Of a stretch of 64,000 bases of DNA, positions 10,565-24,780 are shown one piece after another (position 1 is the first letter of the stretch; every line of letters starts with the position of its first letter). Location: positions 987,001 through 1,051,000 of the forward strand of contig NW_027192673.1 of assembly GCF_949987515.2 (NCBI RefSeq), written 5' to 3'. Under the pieces are notes generated by a model. The model was not told where the DNA came from and ran no database searches. It saw nothing but the letters and a program-made list of their open reading frames with translations. The position numbers and the translations under genes were made by a program. This stretch comes from Delphinus delphis. Its lineage: Eukaryota; Chordata; Mammalia; Artiodactyla; Delphinidae.

Positions 10565-12144
10565 TCACAAACCTGCAGAGTTATAAATGACAGCTATCGT
10601 CCAAAAATAGACTGAAGTAAGGCTGCCAAGAGGACTTGAAAGCGGGGCAGAATTGCAGGAAACCGATTTCAGGAGGTAGACTGGAATTGCATTGAAAGCA
10701 TAGGAAAAGAGGCAGAACGTCCACAATGATGCACTTGGCCAAAAAGGGCGTATACGTTTTTTCCTGAATATATTCAGGAAAAAACGCATACGCCCATTTT
10801 GGCCAACCAAGCAAGCTTGCAAAGGAAATCTGCACTACAATGAAGTCTCACTTCCCCCCGGTCAAAAGGGCCATCTGAAAAAAGTGTAAAATCCAGAAAG
10901 GCAGGACAGGACATGGAGAACCGGGAGCCTTGTTATGCTGATGGGCGGGATGTAAATTGCCAACAGACACTCTGGAGAAGTGTATGGTGTTTCCTGAAAC
11001 ATCTAAAAAACAAAGCAACAGAGCCTAGGGCACTTTCACTTATGGTCCTATAGCTTAGGGAAATTAAAATCAAAAAGACACAGCCACCCCAAAGTTTGGA
11101 ACGGCTCTGTTTACAAGAACCTCGTTTACAGTACAAGTTCAACATCGCAGAAAGTGAAAAATGGATAAAGAAGTTGTGGTATTTACTTACAAAGCAATAT
11201 CACTCAGCAATGAAATCTGTGTCATCAGGCCCTTAGCAGCACAATGAGTGGATTCAGGTATGATGATTCTAACTGAAATAAGTCACACAGAAAAAGAAAC
11301 ATCATAAGATATCAGTAATACACGGAATGTAAACTTGGCTACACAGGAACTGAATTACAGAACAAAACAGGGTCTCAAATTTAGAAAACCAACTTATTCT
11401 TGCTTAAGGGTAAAGGTGAGTTGGGGTGCTGCATAAAACCAGAGATTGAAATGAGCACAGATAAAGTTCCTTAAGCCAAATATGGAATAGACAAGAGCTA
11501 CTCCTTGCTCAACGAAATGGACTCAACACCCCATATTAAAGGCCTAAGAATGTACCTGACTAGTAAGTATCTTAAAACCTATGGATTGCTATGTCTCCGA
11601 AAGAGAATCAAGCATGTGTACAGGGGCATAAATGCAGCAGTGATAGGATTGGAGAGGTTCGGTGAGCAAATGAAGACCCTTTGAAGTCATATTGCATGGT
11701 ACCCATTCCACAGTTTTCAACTACCCAGGTTTAAGGTATTCTTCCTTCAGCTATAACATGCATGTGGAACCTAGAGTATGATCAACCATGTGATCGGGAG
11801 ACGTGTTCAAATATGTCTCAGTTTTCCTCCTCTGGTACTCGGGTGCAACATTCCAGACGCTTTACTAACACTCTCCCCACTTGGAGAGTCAGTCCCTTTA
11901 AACTCCTGTTTGGCCCAGTTTGCAATTTCTGCGGAAGATGAACAGGAATAGCGAGAACCAATGAGAGGCTAGCTGGAGGTGTCTGGACGGGCAAATTTAA
12001 CTCTCATTTCCCACCAGGAAGAGGAATTAACCAAAGGCTCAGCATGCCGGGCCGGAACCAGATTAGGGCCTGAAGCCATCCTGCGGTGTTGCGGCCAGGT
12101 CACAAGAAAGCGAGTTGAAGAAAGGAGCTCAGGGGCACTGTAAT
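10565..12144 (+). repeat. Monomer 7 (1580 bp)
   Basis: Palindrome 10735-10806 has two unmatched changes: left TATACG and right CCCATTTTGG. Class A. First monomer of the second copy of the 3-monomer block. Confidence 0.95.
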
Positions 12145-13724
12145 TCACAAACCTGCAGAGTTATAAATGACAGCTATCGTCCAAAAATAGACTGAAGTAA
12201 GGCTGCCAAGAGGACTTGAAAGCGGGGCAGAATTGCAGGAAACCGATTTCAGGAGGTAGACTGGAATTGCATTGAAAGCATAGGAAAAGAGGCAGAACGT
12301 CCACAATGATGCACTTGGCCAAAAAGGGCGTATGCGTTTTTTCCTGAATATATTCAGGAAAAAACGCATACGCCCTTTTTGGCCAACCAAGCAAGCTTGC
12401 AAAGGAAATCTGCACTACAATGAAGTCTCACTTCCCCCCGGTCAAAAGGGCCATCTGAAAAAAGTGTAAAATCCAGAAAGGCAGGACAGGCCACGGAGAA
12501 CTGGGAGCCTTGTTATGCTGATGGGCGGGATGTAAATTGCCAACAACCACTCGGGAGAAGTGTATGGTGTTTCCTGAAACATCTAAAAAACAAAGCAACA
12601 GAACCTAGGGCACTTCCACTTATGGTCCTATAGCTTAGGGAAATTAAAATCAAAAAGACACAGCCACCCCAAAGTTTGGAACGGCTCTGTTTACAAGAAC
12701 CTCGTTTACAGTACAAGTTCAACATCGCAGAAAGTGAAAAATGGATAAAGAAGTTGTGGTATTTACTTACAAAGCAATATCACTCAGCAATGAAATCTGT
12801 GTCATCAGGCCCTTAGCAGAACAATGAGTGGATTCACGTATGATGATTCTAACTGAAATAAGTCACACAGAAAAAGAAACATCATAAGATATCAGTAATA
12901 CACGGAATGTAAACTTGGCTACACAGGAACTGAATTACAGAACAGAACAGGGTCTCAAATTTAGAAAACCAACTTATGCTTGCTTAAGGGTAAAGGTGAG
13001 TTGGGGTGCTGCATAAAACCAGAGATTGAAATGAGCACAGATAAAGTTCCTTAAGTCAAATATGGAATAGACAAGAGCTACTCCTTGCTCAACGAAATGG
13101 ACTCAACACCGCATATTAAACGCCTAAGAATGTACCTGACTAGTAAGTATCGTAAAACCTATGGATTGCTATGTCTCCAAAAGAGAATCAAGCATGTGTA
13201 CAGGGGCATAAACGCAGCAGTGATAGGATTGGCGATGTTCGGTGAGCAAATGAAGACCCTTTGAAGTCATATTGCATGGTACCCATTACACGGGTCTCAA
13301 CTCTCCAGGTTTAAGGTATTCTTCCTTCAGCTAAAACATGCATGTGGAACCCAGAGTATGATCAACCATGTGAACGGGAGACGTGTTCAAATATGTCTCA
13401 GTTTTCCTACCCTGGTACTCGGGTGCAACATTCCAGACGCTTTACTAAGACTCTCCCGACTTGGAGAGTCAGTCCCTTTAACCTCCTGTTTGGCCCAGTT
13501 TGCAATTTCTGCGGAAGATGAACAGGAATAGCGAGAACCAATGAGAGGCTAGCTGGAGGTGTCTGGACGGGCAAATTTAACTCTCATTTCCCACCAGGAA
13601 GAGGAATTAACCAAAGGCTCAGAATGCCGGGCCGGAACCAGATTAGGGCCTGAAGCCATCCTGCGGTGTTGCGGCCAGGTCACAAGAAAGCGAGTTGAAG
13701 AATGGAGCTCAGGGGCACTGTAAT
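12145..13724 (+). repeat. Monomer 8 (1580 bp)
   Basis: Palindrome 12315-12386 perfect. Class A. Sister of monomer 5; a private change is ACTAAGACTCTCC near 13449. Confidence 0.95.
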
Positions 13725-15303
13725 TCACAAACCTGCAGAGTTATAAATGACAGCTATCGTCCAAAAATAGACTGAAGTAAGGCTGCCAAGAGGACTTGAA
13801 AGCGGGGCAGAATTGCAGGAAACCGATTTCAGGACGTAGATTGGAATTGCATTGAAAGCATAGGAAAAGAGGCAGAACGTCCACAATGATGCACTTGGCC
13901 AAAAAGGGCGTATGCGTTTTTTCCTGAATATATTCAGGAAAAAACGCATACGCCCTTTTTGGCCAACCAAGCAAACTTGCAAAGGAAATCTGCACTACAA
14001 TGAAGTCTCACTTCCCCCCGGTCAAAAGGGCCATCTGAAAAAAGTGTAAAATCCAGAAAGGCAGGACAGGCCATGGAGAACTGGGAGCCTTGTTATGCTG
14101 ATGGGCGGGATGTAAATTGCCAACAGACACTCGGGAGAAGTGTATGGTGTTTCCTGAAACATCTAAAAACAAAGCAACAGAACCTAGGGCACTTCCACTT
14201 ATGGTCCTATAGCTTAGGGAAATTAAAATCAAAAAGACACAGCCACCTCAAAGTTTGGGACGCCTCTGTTTACAAGAACCTCGTTTACCGTACAAGTTCA
14301 ATATCACAGAAAGTGAAAAATGGATAAAGAACTTGTGGTACTTACGTACAATGCAGTATCACTCAGCAATGAAACCTATGTCATCAGGCCCGTAGCAGCA
14401 TAATGAGTGGATTCAGGTACGATGATTCTAACTGAAATAAGTCACACAGAAAAAGAAACATCATAAGATATCAGTAATACATGGAATGTAAACTTGGCTA
14501 CACAGGAACTGAATTACAGAACAGAACAGGGTCTCAAATTTAGAAAACCAACTTATGCTTGCTTAAGGGGAAAGGTGAGTTGGGGTGCTGCATAAAACCA
14601 GAGATTGAAATGAGCACAGATAAAGTTCCTTAAGCCAAATATGGAATAGACAAGAGCTACTCCTTGCTCAACGAAATGGACTGAACACCGCATATTAAAC
14701 GCCTAAGAATGTACCTGACTAGTAAGTATCTTAAAACCTATAGATTGCTATGTCTCCGAAAGAGAATCAAGCATGTGTACAGGGGCATAAACGCAGCAGT
14801 GATAGGATTGGAGAGGTTCGGTGAGCAAATGAAGACCCTTTGAAGTCATATTGCATGGTACCCATTCCACGGGTTTCAACTACCCAGGGTTTAGGTATTC
14901 TTCCTTCAGCTAAAACATGCATGTGGAACCCAGAGTATGATCAACCATGTCATCGGGAGACGTGTTCAAATATGTCTCAGTTTTCGTACCCTGGTACTCG
15001 GGTGCAACATTCCAGACGCTTTACTAACACTCTCCCCACTTGGAGAGTCAGCGCCTTTAACCTCCTGTTTGGCCCAGTTTCCAATTTCTGCGGAAGATGA
15101 ACAGGAATAGCAAGAACCAATGAGAGGCTAGCTGCAGGTGTCTGGACGGGCAAATTTAACTCTCATTTCCCACCAGGAAGAGGAATTGACCAAAGGCTCA
15201 GCATGCCGGGCCGGAACCAGATTAGGGCCTGAAGCCATCCTGCGGTGTTGCGGCCAGGTCACAAGAAAGCGAGTTGAAGAAAGGAGCTCAGGGGCACTGT
15301 AAT
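13725..15303 (+). repeat. Monomer 9 (1579 bp)
   Basis: Palindrome 13895-13966 perfect; HindIII-like site lost. Class B. Sister of monomer 6 until about 15.1 kb. Confidence 0.95.
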
Positions 15304-16883
15304 TCACAAACCTGCAGAGTTATAAATGACAGCTATCGTCCAAAAATAGACTGAAGTAAGGCTGCCAAGAGGACTTGAAAGCGGGGCAGAATTGCAGGAA
15401 ACCGATTTCAGGAGGTAGACTGGAATTGCATTGAAAGCATAGGAAAAGAGGCAGAACGTCCACAATGATGCACTTGGCCAAAAAGGGCGTATGCGTTTTT
15501 TCCTGAATATATTCAGGAAAAAACGCATACGCCGTTTTTGGCCAACCAAGCAAGCTTGCAAAGGAAATCTGCACTACAATGAAGTCTCACTTCCCCCCGG
15601 TCAAAAGGGCCATCTGAAAAAAGTGTAAAATCCAGAAAGGCAGGACAGGCCATGGAGAACTGGGAGCCTTGTTATGCTGAAGGGCGGGATGTAAATTGCC
15701 AACAAACACTGGGGAGAAGTGTATGGTGTTTCCTGAAACATCTAAAAAACAAAGCAAGAGAGCCTAGGGCACTTCCACTTATGGTCCTATAGCTTAGGGA
15801 ATTTAAAATCAAAAAGACACAGCCACCCCAAAGTTTCGAATGGCTCTGTTTACAAGAACCTCGTTTACAGTACAAGTTCAACATCGCAGAAAGTGAAAAA
15901 TGGATAAAAAAGTTGTGGTATTTACTTACAAAGCAATATCACTCAGCAATGAAATCTGTGTCATCAGTCCCTTAGCAGCACAATGAGTGGATTCAGGTAT
16001 GATGATTGTACCTGAAATAAGTCACACAGAAAAAGAAACATCATAAGATATCAGTAATACACGGAATGGAAACTTGGCTACACAGGAACTGAATTACAGA
16101 ACAGAACAGGGTCTCAAATTTAGAAAACCAACTTATGCTTGCTTAAGGGGAAAGGTGAGTTGGGGTGCTGCATAAAACCAGAGATTGAAATGAGCACAGA
16201 TAAAGTTCCTTAAGCCAAATATGGAATAGACAAGAGCTACTCCTTGCTCAACGAAATGGACTCAACACCGCATATTAAACGCCTAAGAATGTACCTGACT
16301 AGTAAGTATCTTAAAACCTAGGGATTGCTATGTCTCCGAAAGAGAATCAAGCATGTGTACAGGGGCATAAACGCAGCAGTGATAGGATTGGAGAGGTTCG
16401 GTGAGCAAATGAAGACCCTTTGAAGTCATATTGCATGGTACCCATTCCACGGGTTTCAACTACCCAGGTTTTAGGTATTCTTCCTTCAGCTAAAACATGC
16501 ATGTGGAACCCAGAGTATGATCAACCATGAGATCGGGAGACGAGTTCAAATATGTCTCAGTTTTCCTCCCCTGGTACTCGGGTGCAACATTCCAGACGCT
16601 TTACTAACACTGTCCCCACTTGGAGAGTCAGCGCCTTTAACCTCCTGTTTGGCCCAGTTTACAATTTCTGCGGAAGATGAACAGGAATAGCGAGAACCAA
16701 TGAGAGACTAGCTGGAGGTGTCTGGACGGGCAAATTTAACTCTCATTTCCCACCAGGAAGAGGAAATAACCAGAGGATCAGCGTGCCGTGCCGGAACCAG
16801 ATTAGGGCCTGAAGCCATCCTGCAGTGTTGCGGCCAGCTCACAAGAAAGCGAGTTGAAGAAAGGAGCTCAGGGGCACTGTAAT
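15304..16883 (+). repeat. Monomer 10 (1580 bp)
   Basis: Palindrome 15474-15545 has one right-arm change (GCCC to GCCG). Class A. Has many private changes (AATGGCTCTG, GATTGTACCTG, CCTAGGGATTG) and no close sister in the window. Confidence 0.95.
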
Positions 16884-18463
16884 TCACAAACCTGCAGAGT
16901 TATAAATGACAGCTATCGTCCAAAAATAGACTGAAGTAAGGCTGCCAAGAGGACTTGAAAGCGGGGCAGAATTGCAGGAAACCGATTTCAGGAGGTAGAC
17001 TGGAATTGCATTGAAAGCATAGGAAAAGAGGCAGAACGTCCACAATGATGCACTTGGCCAAAAAGGGCGTATGCGTTTTTTCCTGAATATATTCAGGAAA
17101 AACCGCATACGCCCTTTTTGGCCAACCAAGCAAGCTTGCAAAGGAAATCTGCACTACAATGAAGTCTCACTTCCCCCCGGTCAAAAGGGCCATCTGAAAA
17201 AAGTGTAAAATCCAGAAAGGCAGGACAGGCCATGGAGAACTGGGAGCCTTGTTATGCTGAAGGGCGGGATGTAAATTGCCAACAGACACTCGGGAGAAGT
17301 GTATGGTGTTTCCTGAAACATATAAAAAACAAAGCAAGAGAGCCTAGGGCACTGCCACTTATGGTCCTATAGCTTAGGGTATTTAAAATCAAAAAGACAC
17401 AGCCACCCCAAAGTTTCGAACGGCTCTGCTTACAAGAACCTCGTTTACAGTACAAGTTCAACATCGCAGAAAGTGAAAAATGGATAAAAAAGTTGTGGTA
17501 TTTACTTACAAAGCAATATCACTCAGCAATGAAATCTGTGTCATCAGGCCCTTAGCAGCACAATGAGTGGATTCAGGTATGATGATTCTAACTGAAATAA
17601 GTCACACAGAAAAAGAAACATCATAAGATATCAGTAATACACGGAATGGAAACTTGGCTACACAGGAACTGAATTACAGAACAGAACAGGGTCTCAAATT
17701 TAGAAAACCAACTTATGCTTGCTTAAGGGTAAAGGTGAGTTGGGGTGCTGCATAAAACCAGAGATTGAAATGAGCACAGATAAAGTTCCTTAAGCCAAAT
17801 ATGGAATAGACAAGAGCTACTCCTTGCTCAACGAAATGGACTCAACACCGCATATTAAACGCCTAAGAATGTACCTGACTAGTAAGTATCTTAAAACCTA
17901 TGGATTGCTATGTCTCCGAAAGAGAATCAAGCATGTGTACAGGGGCATAAACGCAGCAGTGATAGGATTGGAGAGGTTCGGTGAGCAAATGAAGACCCTT
18001 TGAAGTCATATTGCATGGTACCCATTCCACGGGTTTCACCTACCCAGGTTTAAGGTATTCTTCCTTCAGCTAAAACATGCATGTGGAACCTAGAGTATGA
18101 TCAACCATGTGATCGGGAGACGTGTTCAAATATGTCTCAATTTTCGTACCCTGGTACTCGGGTGCAACATTCCAGACGCTTTACTAACACTCTCCCGACT
18201 TGGAGAGTCAGTCCCTTTAACCTCCTGTTTGGCCCAGTTTGCAATTTCTGCGGAAGATGAACAGGAATAGCGAGAACCAATGAGAGACTAGCTGGAGGTG
18301 TCTGAACGGGCAAATTTAACTCTCAGTTCCCACCAGGAAGAGGAATTAACCAAAGGTTCAGCGTGCCGTGCCGGAACCAGATTAGGGCCTGAAGACATCC
18401 TGCAGTGTTGCGGCCAGGTCACAAGAAAGCGAGTTGAAGAAAGGAGCTCAGGGGCACTGTAAT
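16884..18463 (+). repeat. Monomer 11 (1580 bp)
   Basis: Palindrome 17054-17125 has one right-arm change (AAAACGC to AACCGC). Class A. Sister of monomer 1 from about 17,235. Confidence 0.95.
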
Positions 18464-20042
18464 TCACAAACCTGCAGAGTTATAAATGACAGCTATCGTC
18501 CAAAAATAGACTGAAGTAAGGCTGCCAAGAGGACTTGAAAGCGGGGCAGAATTGCAGGAAACCGATTTCAGGAGGTAGACTGGAATTGCATTGAAAGCAT
18601 AGGAAAAGAGGCAGAACGTCCACAATGATGCACTTGGCCAAAAAGGGCGTATGCGTTTTTTCCTGAATATATTCAGGAAAAAACGCATACGCCCTTTTTG
18701 GCCAACCAAGCAAGCTTGCAAAGGAAATCTGCACTACAATGAAGTCTCACTTCCCCCCGGTCAAAAGGGCCATCTGAAAAAAGTGTAAAATCCAGAAAGG
18801 CAGGACAGGCCACAGAGAACTGGGAGCCTTGTTATGCTGATGGGCGGGATGTAAATTGCCAACAGACACTCGGGAGAAGTGTATGGTGTATCCTGAAACA
18901 TCTAAAAAACAAAGCAACAGAACCTAGGGCACTTCCACTTATGGTCCTATAGCTTAGGGAAATTAAAATCAAAAAGACACAGCCACCCCAAAGTTTGGAA
19001 CGGCTCTGTTTACAAGAACCTCGTTTACAGTACAAGTTCAACATCGCAGAAAGTGAAAAATGGATAAAGAAGTTGTGGTATTTACTTACAAAGCAATATC
19101 ACTCAGCAATGAAATCTGTGTCATCAGGCCCATAGCAGAACAATGAGTGGATTCACGTATGATGATTCTAACTGAAATAAGTCACACAGAAAAAGAAACA
19201 TCATAAGATATCAGTAATACACGGAATGTAAACTTGGCTACACAGGAACTGAATTACAGAACAGAACAGGGTCTCAAATTTAGAAAACCAACTTATGCTT
19301 GCTTAAGGGGAAAGGTGAGTTGGGGTGCTGCATAAAACCAGAGATTGAAATGAGCACAGATAAAGTTCCTTAAGTCAAATATGGAATAGACAAGAGCTAC
19401 TCCTTGCTCAACGAAATGGACTCAACACCGCATATTAAACGCCTAAGAATGTACCTGACTAGTAAGTATCGTAAAACCTATGGATTGCTATGTCTCCAAA
19501 AGAGAATCAAGCATGTGTACAGGGGCATAAACGCAGCAGTGATAGGATTGGAGAGGTTCGGTGAGCAAATGAAGACCCTTTGAAGTCATATTGCATGGTA
19601 CCCATTACACGCGTCTCAACTCTCCAGGTTTAAGGTATTCCTCCTTCAGCTAAAACATGCATGTGGAACCCAAGTATGATCAACCATGTGAACGGGAGCC
19701 GTGTTCAAATATGTCTCAGTTTTCCTCCCCTGGTACTCGGGTGCAACATTCCAGACGCTTTACTAACACTCTCCCCACTTGGAGAGTCAGCGCCTTTAAC
19801 CTCCTGTTTGGCCCAGTTTGCAATTTCTGCGGAAGATGAACAGGAATAGCGAGAACCAATGAGAGGCTAGCTGGAGGTGTCTGGACGGGCAAATTTAACA
19901 CTCATTTCCAACCAGGAAGAGGAAATAACCAAAGGCTCAGCGTGCCGTACCGGAACCAGATTAGGGCCTGAAGCCATCCTGCGGTGTTGCGGCCAGCTCA
20001 AAAGAAAGCGAGTTGAAGAAAGGAGCTCAGGGGCACTGTAAT
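18464..20042 (+). repeat. Monomer 12 (1579 bp)
   Basis: Palindrome 18634-18705 perfect. Class A. Sister of monomer 2. Confidence 0.95.
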
Positions 20043-21621
20043 TCACAAACCTGCAGAGTTATAAATGACAGCTATCGTCCAAAAATAGACTGAAGTAAGG
20101 CTGCCAAGAGGACTTGAAAGCGGGGCAGAATTGCAGGAAACCGATTTCAGGAGGTAGACTGGAATTGCATTGAAAGCATAGGAAAAGAGGCAGAACGTCC
20201 ACAATGATGCACTTGGCCAAAAAGGGCGTATGCGTTTTTTCCTGAATATATTCAGGAAAAAACGCATACACCCTTTTTGGCCAACCAAGCAAGCTTGCAA
20301 AGGAAATCTGCACTACAATGAAGTCTCACTTCCCCCCGGTCAAAAGGGCCATCTGAAAAAAGTGTAAAATCCAGAAAGGCAGGACAGGCCATGGAGAACT
20401 GGGAGCCTTGTTATGCTGATGGGCGGGATGTAAATTGCCAACAACCACTCGGGAGAAGTGTATGGTGTTTCCTGAAACATCTAAAAAACAAAGCAACAGA
20501 GCCTAGGGCACTTCCACTTATGGTCCTATAGCTTAGGGAAATTAAAATCAAAAAGACACAGCCACCCCAAAGTTTGGAACGGCTCTGTTTACAAGAACCT
20601 CGTTTACAGTACAAGTTCAACATCGCAGAAAGTGAAAAATGGATAAAGAACTTGTGGTACTTACGTACAATGCAGTATCACTCAGCAATGAAATCTATGT
20701 CATCAGGCCCGTAGCAGGATAATGAGTAGATTCAGGTACGATGATTCTAACTAAATAAGTCACACAGAAAAAGAAACATCATAAGATATCACTAATACAC
20801 GGAATGTAAACTTGGCTACACAGGAATTGAATTCCAAAACAGAACAGGTTCTCAAATTTAGAAAACCAACTTATGCTTGCTTAAGGGGAAAGGTGAGTTG
20901 GGGTGCTGCATAAAACCAGAGATTGAAATGAGCACAGATAAAGTTCCTTAAGCCAAATATGGAATAGACAAGAGCTACTCCTTGCTCAACGAAATGGACT
21001 CAACACCGCATATTAAACGCCTAAGAATGTACCTGACAAGTAAGTATCTTAAAACCTATGGATTGCTATGTCTCCGAAAGAGAATCAAGCATGTGTACAG
21101 GGGCATAAACGCAGCAGTGATAGGATTGGAGAGGTTCGGTGAGCAAATGAAGACCCTTTGAAGTCATATTGCATGGTACCCATTCCACGGGTTTCAACTA
21201 CCCAGGTTTTAGGTATTCTTCCTTCAGCTAAAACATGCATGTGGAACCCAGAGTATGATCAACCATGTGATCGGGAGACGTGTTCAAATATGTCTCAGTT
21301 TTCCTCCCCTGGTACTCGGGTGCAACATTCCAGACGCTTTACTAACACTCTCCCCACTTGGAGAGTCAGTCCCTTTAACCTCCTGTTTGGCCCAGTTTGC
21401 AATTTCTGCGGAAGATGAACAGGAATAGCGAGAACCAATGAGAGGCTAGCTGGAGGTGTCTGGACGGGCAAATTTAACTCTCATTTCCCACCAGGAAGAG
21501 GAATTAACCAAAGGCTCAGCGTGCCGGGCCGGAACCAGATTAGGACCTGAAGCCATCCTGCGGTGTTGCGGCCAACTCAAAAGAAAGCGAGTTGAAGAAA
21601 GGAGCTCAGGGGCACTGTAAT
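20043..21621 (+). repeat. Monomer 13 (1579 bp)
   Basis: Palindrome 20213-20284 has one right-arm change at 20270 (ACGCCC to ACACCC), the mirror of the change in monomer 28. Class B. Sister of monomer 3. Confidence 0.95.
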
Positions 21622-23200
21622 TCACAAACCTGCAGAGTTATAAATGACAGCTATCGTCCAAAAATAGACTGAAGTAAGGCTGCCAAGAGGACTTGAAAGC
21701 GGGGCAGAATTGCAGGAAACCGATTTCAGGAGGTAGACTGGAATTGCATTGAAAGCATAGGAAAAGAGGCAGAACGTCCACAATGATGCACTTGGCCAAA
21801 AAGGGCGTATACGTTTTTTCCTGAATATATTCAGGAAAAAACGCATACGCCCTTTTTGGCCAACCAAGCAAGCTTGCAAAGGAAATCTGCACTACAATGA
21901 AGTCTCACTTCCCCCCGGTCAAAAGGGCCATCTGAAAAAAGTGTAAAATCCAGAAAGGCAGGACAGGACATGGAGAACTGGGAGCCTTGTTATGCTGATG
22001 GGCGGGATGTAAATTGCCAACAGACACTCTGGAGAAGTGTATGGTGTTTCCTGAAACATCTAAAAAACAAAGCAACAGAGCCTAGGGCACTTTCACTTAT
22101 GGTCCTATAGCTTAGGGAAATTAAAATCAAAAAGACACAGCCACCCCAAAGTTTGGAACGGCTCTGTTTACAAGAACCTCGTTTACAGTACAAGTTCAAC
22201 ATCGCAGAAAGTGAAAAATGGATAAAGAAGTTGTGGTATTTACTTACAAAGCAATATCACTCAGCAATGAAATCTGTGTCATCAGGCCCTTAGCAGCACA
22301 ATGAGTGGATTCAGGTATGATGATTCTAACTGAAATAAGTCACACAGAAAAAGAAACATCATAAGATATCAGTAATACACGGAATGTAAACTTGGCTACA
22401 CAGGAACTGAATTACAGAACAGAACAGGGTCTCAAATTTAGAAAACCAACTTATGCTTGCTTAAGGGGAAAGGTGAGTTGGGGTGCTGCATAAAACCAGA
22501 GATTGAAATGAGCACAGATAAAGTTCCTTAAGCCAAATATGGAATAGACAAGAGCTACTCCTTGCTCAACGAAATGGACTCAACAGCGCATATTAAACGC
22601 CTAAGAATGTACCTGACTAGTATGTAGCTTAAAACCTATGGATTGCTATGTCTCCGAAAGAGAATCAAGCATGTGTACAGGGGCATAAACGCAGCAGTGA
22701 TAGGATTGGAGAAGTTCGGTGAGCAAATGAAGACCCTTTGAAGTCATACTGCATGGTACCCATTCCACGGGTTTCAACTACCCAGGTTTTAGGTATTCTT
22801 CCTTCAGCTAAAACATGCATATGGAACCCATGTATGATCAACCATGTGAACGGGAGACGTGTTCAAATATGTCTCAGTTTTCCTCCCCTGGTACTCGGGT
22901 GCAACATTCCAGACGCTTTACTAACACTCTCCCCACTTGGAGAGTCAGTCCCTTTAACCTCCTGTTTGGCCCAGTTTGCAATTTCTGCGGAAGATGAACA
23001 GGAATAGCGAGAACCAATGAGAGGCTAGCTGGAGGTGTCTGGACGGGCAAATTTAACTCTCATTTCCCACCAGGAAGAGGAAATAACCAAAGGCTCAGTG
23101 TGCCGTGCCGGAATCAGATTAGGGCCTGAAGCCATCCTGCGGTGTTGCGGCCAGCTCACAAGAAAGCGAGTTGAAGAAAGGAGCTCAGGGGCACTGTAAT
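21622..23200 (+). repeat. Monomer 14 (1579 bp)
   Basis: Palindrome 21792-21863 has the left-arm TATACG change shared with monomers 4 and 7. Class A. Matches monomer 4 until about 22,445, then leaves it. Private variants are TAGTATGTAGC near 22618 and CATATGGAACCC near 22818. Confidence 0.95.
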
Positions 23201-24780
23201 TCACAAACCTGCAGAGTTATAAATGACAGCTATCGTCCAAAAATAGACTGAAGTAAGGCTGCCAAGAGGACTTGAAAGCGGGGCAGAATTGCAGGAAACC
23301 GATTTCAGGAGGTAGATTGGAATTGCATTGAAAGCATAGGAAAAGAGGCAGAACGTCCACAATGATGCACTTGGCCAAAAAGGGCATATGCGTTTTTTCC
23401 TGAATATATTCAGGAAAAAACGCATACGCCCTTTTTGGCCAACGCAGCAAGCTTGCAAAGGAAATCTGCACTACAATGAAGTCTCACTTCCCCCCGGTCA
23501 AAAGGGCCATCTGAAAAAAGTGTAAAATCCAGAAAGGCAGGACAGGCCATGGAGAACTGGGAGCCTTGTTATGCTGATAGGCGGGATGTAAATTGCCAAC
23601 AACCACTCGGGAGAAGTGTATGGTGTTTCCTGAAACATCTAAAAAACAAAGCAACAGAACCTAGGGCACTTCCACTTATGGTCCTATAGCTTAGGGAAAT
23701 TAAAATCAAAAAGACACAGCCACCCCAAAGTTTGGAACGGCTCTGTTTACAAGAACCTCGTTTACAGTACAAGTTCAACATCGCAGAAAGTGAAAAATGG
23801 ATAAAGAAGTTGTGGTATTTACTTACAAAGCAATATCACTCAGCAATGAAATCTGTGTCATCAGGCCCTTAGCAGCACAATGAGTGGATTCCGGTATGAT
23901 GATTCTAACTGAAGTAAGTCACACAGAAAAAGAAACATCATAAGATATCAGTAATACACGGAATGTAAACTTGGCTACACAGGAACTGAATTACAGAACA
24001 GAACAGGGTCTCAAATTTAGAAAACCAACTTATGCTTGCTTAAGGGGAAAGGTGAGTTGGGGTGCTGCATAAAACCAGAGATTGAAATGAGCACAGATAA
24101 ATTTCCTTAAGTCAAATATGGAATAGACAAGAGCTACTCCTTGCTCAACGAAATGGACTCAACACCGCATATTAAACGCCTAAGAATGTACCTGACTAGT
24201 AAGTATCTTAAAACCTATGGATTGCTATGTCTCTGAAAGAGAATCAAGCATGTGTACAGGGGCATAAACGCAGCAGTGATAGGATTGGAGAGGTTCGGTG
24301 AGCAAATGAAGACCCTTTGAAGTCATATTGCATGGTACCCATTCCACGGGTTTCAACTACCCAGGTTTTAGGTATTCTTCCTTCAGCTAAAACATGCATG
24401 TGGAACCCAGAGTATGATCAACCATGTGATCGGGAGACGTGTTCAAATATATCTCAGTTTTCCTCCCCTGGTACTCGGGTGCAACATTCCAGACGCTTTA
24501 CTAACACTCTCCCCACTTGGAGAGTCAGCGCCTTTAACCTCCTGTTTGGCCCAGTTTGCAATTTCTGCGGAAGATGAACAGGAATATCGAGAACCAATGA
24601 GAGACTAGCTGGAGGTGTCTGGACGGGCAAATTTAACTCTCATTTCCCACCAGGAAGAGGAATTAACCAAAGGCTCAGCGTGCCGTGCCGGAACCAGATT
24701 AGGGCCTGAAGCCATCATGCGGTGTTGCGGCCAGCTCACAAGAAAGCGAGTTGAAGAAAGGAGCTCAGGGGCACTGTAAT
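23201..24780 (+). repeat. Monomer 15 (1580 bp)
   Basis: Palindrome 23371-23442 has one left-arm change (GGGCG to GGGCA); the right flank is altered to CCAACGCAGC. Class A. Confidence 0.95.

Larger units (their letters stand above)
10514..15200 (+). repeat. 3-monomer block, copy 2
   Basis: Directly abuts copy 1. Similarity fades at about 15.1-15.2 kb, where GCAAGAACC and GCTGCAGG replace the expected bases. Confidence 0.85.
17235..22445 (+). repeat. 10-monomer-shift duplication, copy 2
   Basis: Monomers 11-14 carry the same private variants in the same order as monomers 1-4. The match ends near CTTATGCTTGC against CTTATTCTTGC. Confidence 0.8.
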
